Shown: in pieces, positions 27,105 to 36,200 of the stretch | Numbering within the stretch: position 1 is the first letter of the stretch | Layout of the letters: each line of letters starts with the position of its first letter | From: Pseudomonas frederiksbergensis | GTDB taxonomy: Bacteria; Pseudomonadota; Gammaproteobacteria; Pseudomonadales; Pseudomonadaceae | Length of the DNA stretch: 64,000 nucleotides | Direction: 5' to 3' | Assembly: GCF_003732665.1 (NCBI RefSeq) | Contig: NZ_MOBP01000022.1 | Span: 62,001-126,000, forward strand | Notes under the pieces: generated by a model | Told to the model about the DNA's origin: nothing | What the model saw: the letters and a program-made list of their open reading frames with translations, nothing else | Database searches by the model: none | Made by a program: the position numbers and the translations under genes

Positions 27105-27128
27105 TAAATTTTTTTTCATTGTCCTCGT
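27105..27128 (+). promoter_or_regulatory. PvdS-type iron-starvation box of pvdA
   Basis: TAAAT (27105-27109), 16 nt, CGT (27126-27128), about 97 nt ahead of pvdA. The spacer starts with a long T run. Confidence 0.88.
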
Positions 27129-27224
27129 TTCCTATCAACAGACGATCTGCTGTCCTGCTCCGGGCCGGCCAGGTCACTTAGGCTTCCTCCCCTTGTTGAG
27201 GGGTTCATCCAGAGGACACTGGAA

Positions 27225-28562
27225 ATGACACAGGCAATTGCATCGCCCATCGTTCACGACCTGATCGGCGTCGGTTTCGGCCCTTCGAACCTGGCCCTGG
27301 CCATCGCCCTGCAAGAGCGCGGGCCGAGTCAGGGTGAACTGGATGTACTGTTTCTCGACAAGCAGGCCACCTATAGCTGGCACGGCAACACGTTGTCGAC
27401 CCAGAGCGAGTTGCAGATTTCCTTCCTCAAGGACCTGGTGACCCTGCGCAACCCGACCAGCCCGTACTCGTTCGTCAACTACCTCAAGCACCACGGGCGC
27501 CTGGTGGACTTCATCAACCTGGGCACCTTTTATCCATGCCGCATGGAGTACAACGACTACCTGCGCTGGGTCGCCGGGCAGTTCACCGAGCAGAGCCGCT
27601 ACGGCGAAGAAGTGCTGACCATCGAGCCGGTGCTGCACAACCAGCAGGTCGAAGCACTGCGCGTAATCTCCCGGGACACCCAGGGCCAACAGCATGTGCG
27701 TACCACCCGTTCGGTAGTAGTCAGCGCTGGCGGCACACCGCGCATTCCGGAAGCGTTCAAGGCGTTGAAGGATGACGGCCGCGTGTTCCACCACTCCCAG
27801 TACCTGGCGCAAATGGCCAAGCAGCCGTGCGTGAACAACCAACCGATGAGCGTCGCGATCATCGGCGGCGGGCAGAGCGCGGCGGAAGCCTTTATCGATT
27901 TGAACGACAGCTTCCCGTCGGTGCAGGTGGACATGATCCTGCGCGGCTCGGCCCTGAAACCGGCGGACGACAGCCCGTTCGTCAACGAAGTGTTCTCGCC
28001 GGAATTCACCGACCTGGTGTTCCAGCAAGAGAGCAGCGAGCGTGAGCGCCTGGTCAACGAGTACCACAACACCAACTACTCGGTGGTGGACATCGACCTG
28101 ATCGAACGCATCTACGGCATCTTCTATCGCCAGAAGGTTTCGGGGATCGCCCGCCATGCGTTCCGCACCCTGACCACTATCGAAAAAGCCACCGCCACCG
28201 AGCGCGGCATCGAACTGGCGGTGCGCAACAACGCCACGGGCGAAGTCACCGTTCGGCATTACGACGCTGTGGTCCTGGCCACCGGTTACGAGCGCCAGAT
28301 GCACCGCAAACTGCTGGCGCCGCTGGAGCAATACCTGGGCGACTTCGAAGTCGATCGCAATTACAAACTGATCACCGACGAACGCTGCAAGGCCGCCATC
28401 TATATGCAGGGCTTCTGCCAGGCCAGCCACGGCTTGAGCGACACCTTGCTGTCGATCCTGCCGATTCGCGCCGATGAGATTGCCGGTTCGCTGTATGACC
28501 ATGGCAAGTCCCGTGGGCATGGGCGGTCGGTGATGGATTTGTTGCTTGCCACTGCCAGCTAA
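27225..28562 (+). CDS. pvdA: L-ornithine N5-monooxygenase PvdA
   Basis: Flavin-dependent N-hydroxylase of 445 aa (PAO1 PvdA is 443 aa). It makes N5-hydroxyornithine for the hydroxamate groups of pyoverdine, using FAD, NADPH and O2. Motifs: FAD-binding GVGFGPSNLALAIAL (residues 12-26), NADPH-binding AIIGGGQSAAEAF and the C-terminal ATGYERQ. WHGNTLSTQSELQISFLKDL is a signature of the siderophore N-hydroxylase group. The ATG at 27225 follows AGAGGACACTGGAA. It is the last pyoverdine gene in the window, followed by a REPIN. Confidence 0.97.
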   Translation: MTQAIASPIVHDLIGVGFGPSNLALAIALQERGPSQGELDVLFLDKQATYSWHGNTLSTQSELQISFLKDLVTLRNPTSPYSFVNYLKHHGRLVDFINLGTFYPCRMEYNDYLRWVAGQFTEQSRYGEEVLTIEPVLHNQQVEALRVISRDTQGQQHVRTTRSVVVSAGGTPRIPEAFKALKDDGRVFHHSQYLAQMAKQPCVNNQPMSVAIIGGGQSAAEAFIDLNDSFPSVQVDMILRGSALKPADDSPFVNEVFSPEFTDLVFQQESSERERLVNEYHNTNYSVVDIDLIERIYGIFYRQKVSGIARHAFRTLTTIEKATATERGIELAVRNNATGEVTVRHYDAVVLATGYERQMHRKLLAPLEQYLGDFEVDRNYKLITDERCKAAIYMQGFCQASHGLSDTLLSILPIRADEIAGSLYDHGKSRGHGRSVMDLLLATAS

Positions 28563-28586
28563 TCCCTTCGGCGGCTGTGAGGCCGC

Positions 28587-28660
28587 CTTCGCGAGCAAGC
28601 CCGCTCCCACATTTGATCGGTGAACGCAGGTCCATTGTGGGAGCGGGCTTGCTCGCGAAG
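28587..28660. repeat. REPIN between pvdA and mgtA leader
   Basis: Inverted pair of REP palindromes; marks the distal end of the pyoverdine locus. Confidence 0.85.
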
Positions 28661-28768
28661 GGGCCAAAAAGAACACCACAATTCCCCGATCCTGAACCCT
28701 TCCTGAAGAACCCGCCGATTCCCCCTGCACTCGCCCAAGCATCGTTTACTCTCCAGAAATCGGGGCGT

Positions 28769-28918
28769 AAGCTTCGCGCGTTTTCATCAATAGCGGAGAC
28801 CCACAGTGGGTACTTGTTCGAGTGACAGTAGTCGGCCGGTTGCAGTAACCGGCATTTTCTCGGCAAGCTAACGCGCAGTTTTTTGTGCCGTTACCTTGCT
28901 GACTAGCGAGTAGCGGCA
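28769..28918 (+). ncRNA. Candidate structured 5' leader of mgtA
   Basis: A closing stem GCGCGTT (28776-28782) with AACGCGC (28870-28876) encloses a small hairpin (28799-28811) and a 7-bp hairpin GCCGGTT/AACCGGC (28835-28853). It is followed by TTTTTT (28879-28884) and then a third hairpin of about 14 bp (28886-28918). AGCTT (28770-28774) can also pair with AAGCT (28865-28869), which excludes or pseudoknots the closing stem. This looks like a cis-regulatory RNA; I do not recognise the class. Confidence 0.45.
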
Positions 28919-29065
28919 TCCCGATCGCGGCCCATGGCGGCCCGATACCCGACGTCCCTCTCATCGACGCTGAACCGTGCGTGATGCTCGACTTGCCAGT
29001 CGCCATCGCGGCGACTCGACGCGCCTGCTCGACGGTTTCCCGGCTGACCCTGGGGGGCAACTGCC

Positions 29066-31771
29066 ATGAACCTGACCTTGCTCAAGGAATTCTTCGCCGG
29101 ATTCCTGCGCACCCGCCACATCGCCCGGCACTTCCGTCGCCTGGCCTTGATGGAAAGCATCAACGACACCACGGTCAGCCGTGAAGTACCGCCGACGTTG
29201 GCGCAAACCCTGGTGTCCGCCGCCAACAGCGACACCGGCCAATTGCTGGACAGCCTCGGCAGTCACAGCGATGGTTTGAGCGAGCTCGAAGCCGACACCC
29301 TGCGCGAACAGTTCGGCCTCAACGAAGTCGAGCACGAACAGCCGCTGCCGTGGTGGGTGCACCTGTGGCACTGCTACAAAAACCCGTTCAACCTGCTGCT
29401 GACCTTGTTGGCGGCGGTGTCGTGGTTCACCGAAGACATCAAGGCTGCCGTGGTGATTTTCTCCATGGTGGTGCTCTCGACGTTGCTGCGGTTCTGGCAG
29501 GAAGCCAAGTCGAACCAGGCCGCCGACGCGCTCAAGGCCATGGTGAGCAACACCGCCACCGTGCTGCGCCAGGGCGCGCAGCGCATCGAGTTGCCGATCA
29601 AACAATTGGTGCCCGGGGACCTGATCGTGCTCTCCGCCGGTGACATGATTCCCGCCGATTGCCGGGTGCTCAGCGCCAAGGACCTGTTCGTCAGCCAGGC
29701 GGCGATGACCGGCGAATCCATGCCCGTGGAAAAATTCCCCCGCCAGCAGGACAGCGACACAGCCAACCCGCTGGACCTGGACAACATTCTGTTCATGGGC
29801 ACCAACGTCGTGTCGGGTTCGGCCATTGCGGTGATCCTCACCACCGGCAACAGTACGTATTTCGGCGCCCTGGCCCAGCGGGTCAGCGCCACCGACCGCG
29901 CGCCCACCTCGTTCCAGAACGGCGTCAACAAAGTCAGTTGGTTGCTGATCCGCTTCATGTTCGTGATGGCGCCGCTGGTGTTGTTCATCAATGGCTTCAC
30001 CAAGGGCGACTGGATGCAGGCGCTGCTGTTCGCGCTGTCCATCGCCGTGGGCCTGACCCCGGAAATGCTGCCGATGATCGTCACCTCGACGCTGGCCAAG
30101 GGCGCGGTGTTCCTGTCGCGCAAGAAAGTCATCGTCAAGCGCCTGGACGCGATCCAGAACTTCGGCGCCATGGACGTGCTGTGCACCGACAAGACCGGCA
30201 CCCTGACCCAAGACAAGATTTTCCTCGCACGGCATGTGGACGTCTGGGGCGAAGAGTCCGATGACGTGCTGGAAATGGCCTACCTCAACAGCTACTACCA
30301 GACCGGCCTGAAAAACCTGCTGGACGTGGCGGTGCTGCAACACGTCGAAGTCCACCGCGAACTGGAAGTGGCCACGGCGTTTGCCAAGGTCGATGAAGTG
30401 CCGTTCGACTTCACCCGCCGGCGCATGTCGGTGGTGGTGGCCGAGCATGATCAGCAGCACCATTTGCTGGTGTGCAAAGGCGCGGTGGAAGAAATCCTCG
30501 CCGGCTGCACCCGGGTGCGCCATGGCGACTACGACGAGCCGCTGACCGATGAACTGCTGGATCGGATTCGCGAAGTCACCGCCTCGTTCAACGAAGAAGG
30601 CTTGCGCGTGGTGGCCGTGGCGGCGCGGCACACGCCCAAGGATCAGGCGGTCTACAGCATCGCCGACGAGCAGGAAATGACTTTGATCGGCTACGTGGCT
30701 TTCCTCGATCCACCGAAGGAAAGCACTGCGCCGGCCCTGCGTGCGTTGGCCGAACACGGCATCGCGGTGAAAGTGCTGACCGGTGATAACGAACTGGTCA
30801 CCGCGAAGATCTGCCGCGAAGTGGGTCTGGAGCAACAAGGCCTGCTGATGGGCAACGATGTGGAGCGCATGAGCGATGCCGAACTGGCCGTAGCCGTGGA
30901 AACCACCAACGTCTTCGCCAAACTGACGCCGTCCCACAAGGAGCGCATCGTGCGGTTGCTCAAAGGCAACGGCCACGTCGTCGGCTTCATGGGTGACGGT
31001 ATCAACGACGCCCCGGCGCTGCGTGCCGCCGACATCGGGATTTCGGTGGACAGCGCGGTGGACATCGCCAAGGAAGCGGCCGACATCATCCTCCTGGAAA
31101 AAAGCCTGATGGTGCTGGAGGAGGGCGTGCTGGAAGGGCGGCGCACCTTCGCCAACATGCTCAAGTACATCAAGATGACCGCCAGTTCGAACTTCGGCAA
31201 CGTGTTCTCGGTGCTGGTGGCCAGTGCGTTTATCCCGTTCCTGCCGATGCTGCCGATGCACCTGCTGGTGCAAAACCTGCTGTATGACATTTCGCAGATC
31301 GCCATCCCGTTCGATAACGTCGATGCCGAGATGCTGAAAAAACCACAACGCTGGCAACCGGCGGACGTCGGGCGCTTCATGCTGTTCTTCGGGCCGATCA
31401 GCTCGATCTTCGACATCACCACGTTTGCCTTGATGTGGTACGTGTTCGACGCCAACACGCCGGACCACCAGACCCTGTTCCAGTCCGGCTGGTTCGTGGT
31501 GGGGCTGCTGACCCAGACGTTGATCGTGCACATGATCCGCACGCCGAAGATCCCGTTCCTGCAAAGCCGCGCCGCCATGCCGTTGATGATCATGACCGGG
31601 GTCATCATGGCGATTGGTATCTTCCTGCCGATGGGACCGTTCGCGCACTACTTTAAACTGCAGGCGCTGCCGTCGCTGTATTTTGTGTTTTTGCCGGTGA
31701 TTCTGCTGGCATACATGGGGCTGACCCAAGCGGTGAAAGGGTTCTACATTCGCCGGTTTGGCTGGCAATAA
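29066..31771 (+). CDS. mgtA: Magnesium-importing P-type ATPase MgtA
   Basis: P3-type ATPase of 901 aa, usual family length. Motifs: TGES in the actuator domain (AAMTGESMPVEKF), phosphorylation site DVLCTDKTGTLTQD, hinge MGDGINDAPALRAADIG and helices with the Mg-transporter pattern (ALSIAVGLTPEMLPMIVTS). It brings Mg2+ into the cell across the inner membrane. The ATG at 29066 follows a GGGGGG run. The leader of about 300 nt is long and structured, as for other Mg-regulated transporters. An upstream reading frame starting at ATG 28984 overlaps the mgtA start. Confidence 0.95.
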   Translation: MNLTLLKEFFAGFLRTRHIARHFRRLALMESINDTTVSREVPPTLAQTLVSAANSDTGQLLDSLGSHSDGLSELEADTLREQFGLNEVEHEQPLPWWVHLWHCYKNPFNLLLTLLAAVSWFTEDIKAAVVIFSMVVLSTLLRFWQEAKSNQAADALKAMVSNTATVLRQGAQRIELPIKQLVPGDLIVLSAGDMIPADCRVLSAKDLFVSQAAMTGESMPVEKFPRQQDSDTANPLDLDNILFMGTNVVSGSAIAVILTTGNSTYFGALAQRVSATDRAPTSFQNGVNKVSWLLIRFMFVMAPLVLFINGFTKGDWMQALLFALSIAVGLTPEMLPMIVTSTLAKGAVFLSRKKVIVKRLDAIQNFGAMDVLCTDKTGTLTQDKIFLARHVDVWGEESDDVLEMAYLNSYYQTGLKNLLDVAVLQHVEVHRELEVATAFAKVDEVPFDFTRRRMSVVVAEHDQQHHLLVCKGAVEEILAGCTRVRHGDYDEPLTDELLDRIREVTASFNEEGLRVVAVAARHTPKDQAVYSIADEQEMTLIGYVAFLDPPKESTAPALRALAEHGIAVKVLTGDNELVTAKICREVGLEQQGLLMGNDVERMSDAELAVAVETTNVFAKLTPSHKERIVRLLKGNGHVVGFMGDGINDAPALRAADIGISVDSAVDIAKEAADIILLEKSLMVLEEGVLEGRRTFANMLKYIKMTASSNFGNVFSVLVASAFIPFLPMLPMHLLVQNLLYDISQIAIPFDNVDAEMLKKPQRWQPADVGRFMLFFGPISSIFDITTFALMWYVFDANTPDHQTLFQSGWFVVGLLTQTLIVHMIRTPKIPFLQSRAAMPLMIMTGVIMAIGIFLPMGPFAHYFKLQALPSLYFVFLPVILLAYMGLTQAVKGFYIRRFGWQ

Positions 31772-31780
31772 AACGCAGCT

Positions 31781-31804
31781 GTGGCGAGGGAGCTCCCTCG
31801 CCAC
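31781..31804. terminator. Perfect 24-bp palindrome after mgtA
   Basis: GTGGCGAGGGAG and its exact complement CTCCCTCGCCAC with no loop spacer, 9 nt past the mgtA stop. The U-tract is poor (CGTTATT). This sequence type recurs in Pseudomonas genomes as an intergenic repeat, and probably acts as terminator or RNA end protector. Confidence 0.6.
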
Positions 31805-32021
31805 CGTTATTGCCCCAGCGCCCCCCGATGTGGGACTTGCTGAAGAGACATTTCAGACCTGTCTTACATGAGTATCTAGTTGTTTCATCTAGCGTAAGGA
31901 AAACCCCCGCCAGTCGATAACCATGGCCCTTCAACCCCTGAGCATCGCTATTCCTCCGAGCCGTTCGCACCCTTCGTGTTTTTTCAGAGCGCCATTGCAC
32001 GGTGAGGCTTACCGCTATTTT

Positions 32022-32035
32022 TAGGAAAAGTCCTA
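32022..32035. promoter_or_regulatory. Inverted heptad resembling a BvgA/EvgA-type operator
   Basis: TAGGAAAAGTCCTA contains TAGGAAA, the complement of the BvgA heptad TTTCCTA, in inverted arrangement with GTCCTA. It lies about 65 nt ahead of the receiver gene of a BvgAS-like unit. A related TAAGGAAA lies near 31895. Nothing else is recognised between 31805 and 32021. Confidence 0.4.
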
Positions 32036-32099
32036 CAGAAACCGCCGCCAGTGTTCCGTAGCCTTGCGCCCCACGAACTTCTCACTCCATGGGCCACTG

Positions 32100-32531
32100 A
32101 TGCCGAACAAAGCCTTACGAATCCTGATCGCCGACGAGCAGCATTTCCATCGGATGAACGTCGAGCGCCTGTTCAATCAACTCGGTTACTTCCGGGTGGC
32201 GCCGGCGCAAAACCTTGAAGAGCTGCTGACCCTGGTGGAATACAGCTGCGAGCCGTTCGAACTGGTGCTGATCAATGGCTGCATGGCGACCGGTGCCCTG
32301 GACCTGTCTGGCTTTTTCCAGGACAACCCGCAAGTGCACCACGCCTTGATCTACAACGGTGAGCACGCGCAATTGCCGCCGATTCCGGCCGGTGCCCGGC
32401 AAAAGGTGCACGTCAGCCAAGGCCCATTGCCTGACTTGAGCACGCTGCATCGGTTAATGGCCCGCATCGACCCGCCGCTGCAGGACGATCAGCCTTGGCT
32501 GACCCCGATATACAAGCAAATGCGTGGTTGA
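32100..32531 (+). CDS. Stand-alone receiver-domain protein lacking the phospho-acceptor Asp
   Basis: Protein of 143 aa with the receiver (CheY-like) pattern: strand 1 RILIADEQ keeps the acidic pair. The expected LLDxxMP strand reads LVLINGCMATG, so the acceptor Asp is Asn. The conserved Lys region reads VHVSQGPLPD, without Lys. It therefore cannot be phosphorylated in the usual way. It is followed by a response regulator and a hybrid kinase on the same strand, so it may bind the kinase or regulator as a decoy or adaptor (inference). I chose the ATG at 32100; an in-frame TTG at 32064 is possible and no strong ribosome site is visible. Low similarity makes the fold assignment moderate. Confidence 0.75.
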   Translation: MPNKALRILIADEQHFHRMNVERLFNQLGYFRVAPAQNLEELLTLVEYSCEPFELVLINGCMATGALDLSGFFQDNPQVHHALIYNGEHAQLPPIPAGARQKVHVSQGPLPDLSTLHRLMARIDPPLQDDQPWLTPIYKQMRG

Positions 32532-32673
32532 CCGTTTGTCGGAACTGTCAGATCTGACAGGTGGTTTTGCCTGCCTGCCCATGCAAAAGTCATTGCGCAG
32601 CCGTTGCGTCTACACCGGGCCTGTCCCGGGGCATTCGCATGGCAAACGTCATGCCTTTGCACAGGGAGTTGCC

Positions 32674-33294
32674 ATGAAGTCAGCGCTGATTGTGGACGAT
32701 CATCCGGTGGTACGGGCCGCAGTCAAAATTGTCCTTGAACTAGAAGGGTTCAAACAGATTCACGAGGCGGCCAACGGTAACGAGGTCATGTCGCTGCTGC
32801 GTGATCACTCGCCGCAACTGTTGGTGCTCGACCTGGTCATGCCCTCGCTCGATGGGCTGGACGTGCTGGAACGCATCAAGGCCAGTGATCACTCATGTCG
32901 GGTGGTGGCGTTTTCTTCACTGGACCCGCTGCATTTCCAGGAGCGTTGCATGCGCGCCGGTGCCCTGGCCTATGTTTCAAAAACCAACAGCCTGGGCCAG
33001 TTACATAAAGCGGTGCAGGCAGTCATGGCCGGCTATACCTATTTCGCCCGTTTGCCCACGGCCTCGCTGGACAATTTGCAAGTCAGTGAAGCGCAGATGA
33101 TCGACAGCCTCTCCAACCGCGAACTGACCATCCTCCAACACTTGGCGCGGGGTATGAGCAACAAGGCCATCGCCGAAGCCATGCACTTGAGCCACAAGAC
33201 GGTCAGCACCTACAAGACGCGCCTGGTGGAAAAACTCAGGGTCGCCTCGGCGGTGCACCTGCGCGATTTTTCCAAACGCAATCATCTGATTTGA
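32674..33294 (+). CDS. LuxR-family response regulator (BvgA/EvgA/RocA-like)
   Basis: Protein of 206 aa: receiver domain (SALIVDDHPVVR; acceptor Asp in LLVLDLVMPSLDG; Lys in YVSKTNS) and a C-terminal LuxR helix-turn-helix (LSNRELTILQHLARGMSNKAIAEAMHLSHKTVSTYKTRLVEKL). The ATG at 32674 follows CAGGGAG. Its stop touches the kinase gene, so the two form a two-component pair like BvgAS, EvgAS or P. aeruginosa RocA/RocS. Targets cannot be told from the sequence; fimbriae and biofilm genes are typical for Roc systems. Confidence 0.9.
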   Translation: MKSALIVDDHPVVRAAVKIVLELEGFKQIHEAANGNEVMSLLRDHSPQLLVLDLVMPSLDGLDVLERIKASDHSCRVVAFSSLDPLHFQERCMRAGALAYVSKTNSLGQLHKAVQAVMAGYTYFARLPTASLDNLQVSEAQMIDSLSNRELTILQHLARGMSNKAIAEAMHLSHKTVSTYKTRLVEKLRVASAVHLRDFSKRNHLI

Positions 33295-36200
33295 GTGGGC
33301 CGGACCGTGCGCACCTGTCTGATGTTGCTGATGGTGTTCGCGGCGCTGCAAACGACGGCCATGGCGACAAATGAGCCGCAGTTGCAGCACTTGCTCGGAC
33401 ACTCGACCGTGGAGGGGTATGAAGTCCGCCTGGACGAAAATGACTGGCAATGGCTGCGCGGCAAACGGGTGCTGCGCCTCGGGGTCTCGGGGCCGGACTA
33501 CCCGCCCTTCGAAGTGACGCGCAATCATGATGAACTGGAAGGCATTACCGCCGACTACGCTGATCTGCTGGCGCAGTTGCTGCACGTCAAGGTCGAGGTG
33601 CGGCGCTACGGCACACGTGAAAACGCCATGGCCGCGCTCAAGCACGATGAGCTGGACCTGCTGGGCACGTCGAACAACTTCGAGGTCGCCGACCCGGACC
33701 TGATCCGCTCCCGGGCCTACGCCGAAGATCAGCCAATGCTGGTCACCCGCCTCGACGAGCCCATGCCTGATGACCTTGCGGGCAAGCGCATGGCCATGGT
33801 CGACGACTACCTGCCGGTGACCAGTGTCCAGGCCTACTACCCCGAGGCGAGCGTGCATCTTTACGCCTCGACACTTGAGGCCCTCGGCGCCGTCGCGTTT
33901 GGCCAGGATGATGTGTACCTGGGGGACTTCATCAGCGCCAATTACCTGATCAACAATAACTACCTCAACAACGTGCACCTGGCGGGGCCATCGGGCCTGG
34001 ATGCCAATCCTTTCGGCTTTGCGCTCGCTCGCAGCAATGGGCGGCTGGCCGGCATTGTCGATCGGGCATTGGCGGCCATACCCATGGAACAGAGGGCGGC
34101 CATCGAGACGCGCTGGAGTGCGGGACGGGCCTCGGTGTCGGGTCAGCAAAACGTTCGGTTGAGCGCCAGCGAGCAGCGCTGGCTGGCGCGGCACCCGACG
34201 CTGACCGTGGGCGCCGTCGAGGACTTCGCGCCGCTGACATTTTTCGATGCCCAGGGCCGCTTCAGCGGGTTGACGGCGCAGTTACTGACCTTGATCAGCC
34301 AACGCAGCGGCCTGACCTTCAATGTGCAACGTAACCGTTCACTGGATCAGCAGATTCAGCAACTCAATGCCGGGAAGATTGACCTGCTACCGGCGATCAT
34401 CCCCAGCGCTGAACGGGAGGCCGAGTTGCGCTTTACCCGGGCCTACCTGAGCAATCCATTCGTGCTGGTCAGCAGCACGACCCCCGGCAGTCCGCGAACC
34501 CTGGGCGATCTGGCTGGCAAGCGTCTGGCGATCAATCCGACCCATCCGTTGCAAGCCTTTATTCTGGCGCGGGCACCGGGTGTCCGCTGGGTGGACGTGC
34601 AAAGTCCGGCCCAGGGCCTTGAATCGGTGATCAAAGGCCAGGCTGATGCGGCTATTAGTTCGTTGATCCTGACCCGTTATCTGGTCGCCCGGCATTACCG
34701 CGACCGATTGCGGATCAACAGCACCGTGGGCGATGAACCGGCGCGCATCACTCTGGCGACCGGGCGCGGTGCAGTGGAGTTGCAGTCGATCCTGAACAAG
34801 GCGCTGCTGAGCATTTCGCCCCGGGAGATGGACGAGTTGGTGGCCCGCTGGAGCAACGACATGGTGCCGGATGACAGCTATTGGCGGCGTCATCGCCAGA
34901 TCATTCTCCAAGGCTTCAGCGCTGCCGGCGCGTTGCTGTTGCTGGCCCTGGGCTGGATCGCCTGGCAACGGCGGCAGATTCGCCAGCGCCAGCAATGGTT
35001 GCAGCAATTGCAGGAAGCCAAGGACGCCGCCGACGATGCCAACCGGGCGAAAACCACGTTCCTGGCGACCATGAGCCATGAAATCCGCACGCCGATGAAC
35101 GCGCTGATCGGCATGCTTGAACTGGCCCTCAAACGCTCCGAAGAAGGCATCACCGATCGCTTCGCCATTGAAGTGGCATCCAGTTCCGCCCAGCAACTGC
35201 TGGTGTTGATCGGCGATATCCTCGACATCGCCCGCATCGAATCCGGGCATTTGTCCCTGGCGCCGGAGCGGGCCAATCTGCACGAATTGACGGTATCGGT
35301 GTGCCGGGTGTTCGAAGGCCTGGCGCGGGAAAAAGCGCTGCGGTGGTGGGTCGAGCTGGACCCACGCAGCGACCGCGATGTGTTGATTGACCCGCTGCGC
35401 TTCAAGCAAGTGCTGTCCAATGTGCTGAGCAATGCCATCAAGTTCACTGACGAAGGCACCGTGAGCCTGACCCTTGGCGTGGAGCCTGGGCTGTCCGGTC
35501 ATTTGACGGTGACCGTGGTGATTGAAGACAGCGGCATCGGCATTAGCGTCGCCGATCAGCAGCGGCTGTTCAGCCCGTTCGTCCAGGCTGGCAACAACCC
35601 GCAATCCGGGCGCAGCGGTTCGGGACTGGGGCTGGTGATCAGCCGTTCCTTGTGCGAAATGATGGGCGGGCGCCTGCAACTGCACAGCGATCTCGGTTGG
35701 GGTACGCAGGTCAAGATCAGCCTGGACGTGCCCGCGCTGCAACCGCGGGTTGGCGGCGACGTGCCCGCGAACGGGGTGCCGGTGTCGACCCGTTCGCTGA
35801 CGATTCTGGTGGTCGACGATTACCCGGCCAATCGCCTGCTGTTGTCCCGGCAACTCGGTTATCTGGGGCATCGGGTGCTGGAGGCCGAGGATGGTGCGCA
35901 GGGGCTGGAGCAGTGGCGCAAACAGACGCTGGATGTGCTCATCACCGACTGCAACATGCCGGTGCTCAGCGGCTATGAACTGGCGATGGCCATTCGGGAT
36001 GAAGAACAGGCTTTGCGGTTACCGGCGACGCCGATCCTGGGCTTTACCGCCAATGCCCAGCCTGAGGAAAAATCGCGCTGCCTGGAAGCCGGGATGGATG
36101 ATTGCCTGTTCAAACCGATTCGCCTGGGGGATTTGAGTGCCTGGCTGGCGGCCCGGTTTGCAGATGAGGCGCCCCCGGTAGCGGAGTTTGACCTGAGCGG

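Noticed and set aside
28961..31804. 947-codon minus-strand frame opposite mgtA
   Set aside because: Antisense shadow of a conserved P-type ATPase; Gln/His-rich translation without domain.
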